51,660 nucleotides of DNA. Source: Deltaproteobacteria bacterium. Its GTDB lineage: Bacteria > Myxococcota > Myxococcia > Myxococcales > JAHFDP01. Positions within the stretch are counted from its first letter, which is position 1; every line of letters begins with the position of its first letter. Position numbers and translations under genes: made by a program. The stretch covers positions 1-51,660 of the forward strand of contig JAHFDP010000021.1 in the NCBI GenBank assembly GCA_023248955.1. Reading direction: 5' to 3'. A model generated the notes under the pieces. It did not search any database and was not told the DNA's origin. It worked only from the letters and a program-made list of their open reading frames with translations. Of the stretch, positions 49,041 through 51,660 are shown piece after piece.

Positions 49041-49834
49041 CCGCACTTCACGATCGACACGCTTCCGGACACCGAGCCGCTCGTCTGCGTGCGGGTGACG
49101 TTTCCGTTGTCGTCGTACGACACGTTAACCGTGGTATTCGCGTTTCCATTGCGCTGCGACCATTGCGTCAGCCTTCCCTTGGAATCGTAGCTAAAATATT
49201 CGGTGATCGACGCGTTACCGGCGCGTTGCGACCATTGCGTTAGTCGGTCGCTCGAGTCATAGCTGAAATACTCGGTGGTCGAATCGTTACCGTTGCGCTG
49301 CGACCACTGCGTTAGCCGGCCGCTCGAGCCGTAGCTGAAGTACTCGGTGGTCGAATCGTTACCATTTCGCTGCGACCATTGCGTGAGCCGTCCGCTCGAG
49401 TCGTAGCTGAAGTACTCGGTGGTCGAATCGTTGCCGCTGCGCTCAGACCATTGCGTCAGCCTGCCGCTCGAATCGTAACTGAAATACGCGGTGGTCTGGG
49501 TGCTGCCGCTGCGCATCGACCATTGCGCGAGCCTGCCGTTCGAATCGTAGCTGGCATCCACGCGCGAGTCGCTACGCGTTGGTGGAAGGGCCAAAAGGTT
49601 TTTCGTGTGCGCGGCGGCCATGGTTAACCGTAGCTCTACGCTCGAGACGGTAATGGGAACGCATGGATCAGAACTTCTCGACCCACCAGTCGTTCCCCCA
49701 GAGCTTCCGCCAGTGGTTCCTCCCGTAGTCCCGCCGGACGTTCCGCCCGATCCGCCGAAATCTCCCGAACGGCCTGAAGGACCGCAGGCGGTGATTTCCG
49801 CAATCGCGACAACAATGATCGTGGCCCTATTCAT
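49037..49834 (-). CDS. Lipoprotein with YD/RHS-type repeats
   Basis: The protein has 265 residues. A good ribosome site (GAGGGAG, 5 nt spacing) precedes the ATG at 49834. The lipobox is ITAC, followed by a Gly/Ser/Thr linker (GGTSGGTTGGTTGGSSGG). The mature region is a series of 24-residue repeats of YDSSGRLTQWSQRNGNDS type, six or seven in all. YD repeats build the shells of RHS/teneurin toxins, but this protein is far too short to encapsulate a toxin and lacks a protease or toxin end. It may form a small beta-solenoid or adhesin. Confidence 0.85.
   Translation of the reverse strand: MNRATIIVVAIAEITACGPSGRSGDFGGSGGTSGGTTGGTTGGSSGGTTGGSRSSDPCVPITVSSVELRLTMAAAHTKNLLALPPTRSDSRVDASYDSNGRLAQWSMRSGSTQTTAYFSYDSSGRLTQWSERSGNDSTTEYFSYDSSGRLTQWSQRNGNDSTTEYFSYGSSGRLTQWSQRNGNDSTTEYFSYDSSDRLTQWSQRAGNASITEYFSYDSKGRLTQWSQRNGNANTTVNVSYDDNGNVTRTQTSGSVSGSVSIVKCG
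49110..49556. repeat. 72-bp tandem repeats encoding YD repeats
   Basis: Anchor points (TAGCT or close variants) recur at 49116, 49188, 49260, 49332, 49404, 49476 and 49548, exactly 72 bp apart. Units 3-5 are the most alike, differing at a few positions. Such near-identical direct repeats are prone to copy-number change. Confidence 0.9.
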
Positions 49835-49915
49835 GGATTCTCCCTCGAAGTAAGACTGCGGCGCGAATAGCACGACGAAATACGCACAACAACGCGCCGA
49901 AGTAACGGAGAAACC

Positions 49916-51097
49916 ATGCTCAACGTCCCCGCCCTTCAAGAAGATCTCGCCGCGCGCAAACTGGCCGGTTGGCTTTTGTATGACTTCCGATCACAAAACC
50001 CGACCGCGCAAACCGCGCTCGATCTCGCCGGCCACATGCTCACGCGGCGCTGGTTCTATTTCGTTCCCGCGCGTGGCGAGCCGACGCTGATCGCGCACGC
50101 CATCGAGCGCGATAATTTCCCGCCGCTCCCGGGACGCCGCGTTCTCTACTCCGGCTGGGAAGCGCTGATGACGCAACTGCGCGCGCTCAAGCTGGGCGCG
50201 GGTCCGGTGGCCATGGAGTATTTTCCGCTCGGCGCGATTCCCTACTTGTCGCGCGTCGATGCGGGAACGATTGAACTGATTCGATCGCTCGGTGTGGAGA
50301 TCGTTTCCAGCGCCGATCTCGTTCAAGCATTCTTGTGTCGATGGAACGCCGATGCCTTTGCCAGCCACGAACGCGCCAGCGACGGCGTCTACGCGGCCGT
50401 GCAGCGCGGTTTTGCCTACGTTAAAGAATCGATCGCCAACGGACGCGAGCCGCTGGAATTGGAAGTGCAAGCACAGCTCCTCGCGGAGTTCAAAGCGCGC
50501 CGGATGACAACCGATCACGCACCGATCGTTGCCGTCGGACCGCACGCTGGAAATCCGCACTACGAAACGGGCGCCGCGGGGCCAACGAAAATTCGCCGCG
50601 GCGAGCTGCTCCTCCTCGACGTCTGGGCCAAAGAAGATGATCGCGACGCCGCCTACGCCGACATCACCTGGACCGGCGTGGTCGACGACGCGGTGCGCAC
50701 GCCGCGACATGCAGAGGTTTTCAAAGTCGTCGCCGATGGACGGGACGCCGCGCTCGATCTGATCAAGAAGGCCCACGCGCAAAGCCGCTCCCTGCGCGGT
50801 TTTGAGGCCGATCGCGCCGCCCGTGATCTGATCGCCAGCCGCGGTTACGGCGAACGTTTCTTACACCGCACCGGTCACAACATCGGGTGCAACGCCGTGC
50901 ACGGCGACGGCGCCAACCTCGACGATTTCGAAACGCACGACACACGCGAGCTGATGCCGCGCACCTGCTTCTCCATCGAGCCCGGTGTCTACCTCGAGGA
51001 TTTCGGGATTCGCAGCGAGATCGATGTCTTTCTCGCCGAGGATGGACCGCGCGTCTGCGCGCCGATTCAGCGTGAGCTGGTCCGGATCCTGGCCTAA
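49916..51097 (+). CDS. M24-family metallopeptidase (Xaa-Pro aminopeptidase type)
   Basis: The protein has 393 residues. GGAG lies 5 nt before the ATG. The N-terminal creatinase-like domain (LAGWLLYDFRSQNPTAQTAL) is followed by the pita-bread catalytic domain. All five metal ligands are visible: D235 (LLLDVWAK), D249 (AYADITW), H321 (RTGHNIG), E355 (FSIEPGVY) and E368 (RSEIDVF). No signal peptide, so it is cytoplasmic. It probably removes N-terminal residues next to Pro, or acts on a related dipeptide. The exported pseudo-enzyme at 24067 is its paralogue. The stop overlaps the rsmB start (TAATG). Confidence 0.92.
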   Translation: MLNVPALQEDLAARKLAGWLLYDFRSQNPTAQTALDLAGHMLTRRWFYFVPARGEPTLIAHAIERDNFPPLPGRRVLYSGWEALMTQLRALKLGAGPVAMEYFPLGAIPYLSRVDAGTIELIRSLGVEIVSSADLVQAFLCRWNADAFASHERASDGVYAAVQRGFAYVKESIANGREPLELEVQAQLLAEFKARRMTTDHAPIVAVGPHAGNPHYETGAAGPTKIRRGELLLLDVWAKEDDRDAAYADITWTGVVDDAVRTPRHAEVFKVVADGRDAALDLIKKAHAQSRSLRGFEADRAARDLIASRGYGERFLHRTGHNIGCNAVHGDGANLDDFETHDTRELMPRTCFSIEPGVYLEDFGIRSEIDVFLAEDGPRVCAPIQRELVRILA

Positions 51098-51660
51098 TGC
51101 GTCCCGAGCTCGTCCGCTCGGCGATCGTCGAAGTTTACGAATCGGTGCGCCGCGAAGGTGCGCTAGCCGATCGCGCGCTCGAGCGTGTGTTACGCCGCGA
51201 TCGCAAGGCGCTACACTCGAGCGAGCGGCGACAAGTCGCGGACGTGGTGTACGGGCTGCTGCGCCTACAAGGCCGCGTCGATTGGTTGCTGGCGCGCGCG
51301 CTCGAAGCGAATGGAGCGCGGCTCTCGTCGATGGCCACGCCCACGCAACATCTGCTTCGCGTCGCGGCTTACCTCGTCATCGGCGAAAACGCCGATCCCG
51401 TTGTCGCCGCTGCGCTCGGTGGACCCGAAGTACGACCGCATCTCGCCGCGCTTGCGCTTTTGCGCGCACCCGAGAAATTGCCGTGGCCCACCGATCCGAT
51501 TGATCGGTTGGCCGCCGAAACTTCGCTTCCCCGCTGGCTAACCGCGCTTTGGCAACACGAGCTTGGCGACGAGGAAACACGCGCGCTGGCCACGGCGCTC
51601 TCCGCACGCGCCCCGCTCAATATTCGAGCGAATACACTCAAAACAACACGCGAAGATCTC
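51097..51660 (+). CDS. rsmB: 16S rRNA m5C967 methyltransferase RsmB, 3'-truncated
   Basis: The frame is open to the end of the window; 188 residues are visible. The N-terminal NusB-like RNA-binding domain is present (SSERRQVADVVYGLLRLQGR), then SLPRWLTALWQHELGDEETR and the start of the methyltransferase domain (SARAPLNIRANTLKTT), which is diagnostic of RsmB/Fmu. The SAM-binding and catalytic Cys motifs are beyond the window. ATG at 51097 shares its A with the previous stop. Confidence 0.9.
   Translation, partial: MRPELVRSAIVEVYESVRREGALADRALERVLRRDRKALHSSERRQVADVVYGLLRLQGRVDWLLARALEANGARLSSMATPTQHLLRVAAYLVIGENADPVVAAALGGPEVRPHLAALALLRAPEKLPWPTDPIDRLAAETSLPRWLTALWQHELGDEETRALATALSARAPLNIRANTLKTTREDL

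Noticed and set aside
49110-49556. CRISPR-like array
   Set aside because: The 72-bp units are contiguous, with no spacers, and encode a regular 24-residue protein repeat.

Overview
The window is about 51.7 kb of GC-rich, densely packed bacterial DNA that most likely comes from a Myxococcota (myxobacterial) genome. The evidence is a CarD-like plus CarG-like gene pair, two Pkn-type Ser/Thr kinases (one with the HRDVSPDN variant and a PEGA tail), a MYXO-CTERM-like sorting signal, many lipoproteins built from choice-of-anchor D domains, Cys-rich linkers and beta-propellers, and frequent GTG/TTG starts with ATGA or GTGA overlaps. No rRNA, tRNA, CRISPR array, prophage or intact transposase was seen.

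Layout. 1-5519 (+): a Bat (aerotolerance-type) operon, with a 5'-truncated membrane protein, BatA, BatB, BatC and BatD. 5516-9183 (-): a CsgG/FlgO-like protein, two small unknown proteins, RlmN and DapF. 9207-12341: two convergent Ser/Thr kinases. 12724-16570 (-): Hpt, Tdk, a fused MYXO-CTERM/outer-membrane-barrel protein and an aspartate-semialdehyde-dehydrogenase homologue that lacks the catalytic Cys. 16740-18000 (-): a small YdcH-like protein, TsaB and a lipoprotein. 18115-21714 (+): a small exported peptide, CarD, CarG, an unknown anchored protein, a cupredoxin and a Cys-rich unknown.

21718-31655 is an accessory, surface-oriented stretch. It holds an RCC1-propeller lipoprotein, a secreted M24 pseudo-peptidase, two tandem PQQ-propeller lipoproteins and a Cys-rich lipoprotein, with one VapBC-type toxin-antitoxin pair at its left edge and another just before the last lipoprotein. 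31704-43691 returns to housekeeping genes: AlaS, DeoA, a two-haem FN3/Ig lipoprotein, ExbB/ExbD, purine nucleoside phosphorylase, a UDP-sugar 4-epimerase, an RluD-type pseudouridine synthase and WecB. 43723-47482 (-) is a TPR / GAF-HD-GYP / SAMHD1-like HD operon. It is followed by a NUDIX-metallo-beta-lactamase fusion (+), a YD-repeat lipoprotein (-), a catalytically complete M24 peptidase and the start of RsmB.

How the genes fit together. Nucleoside salvage is well represented (Hpt, Tdk, DeoA, PNP, and perhaps the HD dNTPase-like and NUDIX proteins). WecB and the 4-epimerase both act on UDP-GlcNAc, pointing to surface polysaccharide. Signalling is represented by the kinases, HD-GYP and CarD/CarG.

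The most unusual material is non-coding or degenerate. (a) A roughly 250-bp terminal-inverted-repeat element carries a core with three conserved hairpins; two full copies have unrelated ends and one 80-bp copy has lost the core. (b) A dispersed palindromic repeat has three copies, and a different one sits at the start of batD. (c) Several genes have a -10-like hexamer only 6-9 nt before the start codon, suggesting leaderless transcription. (d) Several enzyme homologues have lost key active-site residues.
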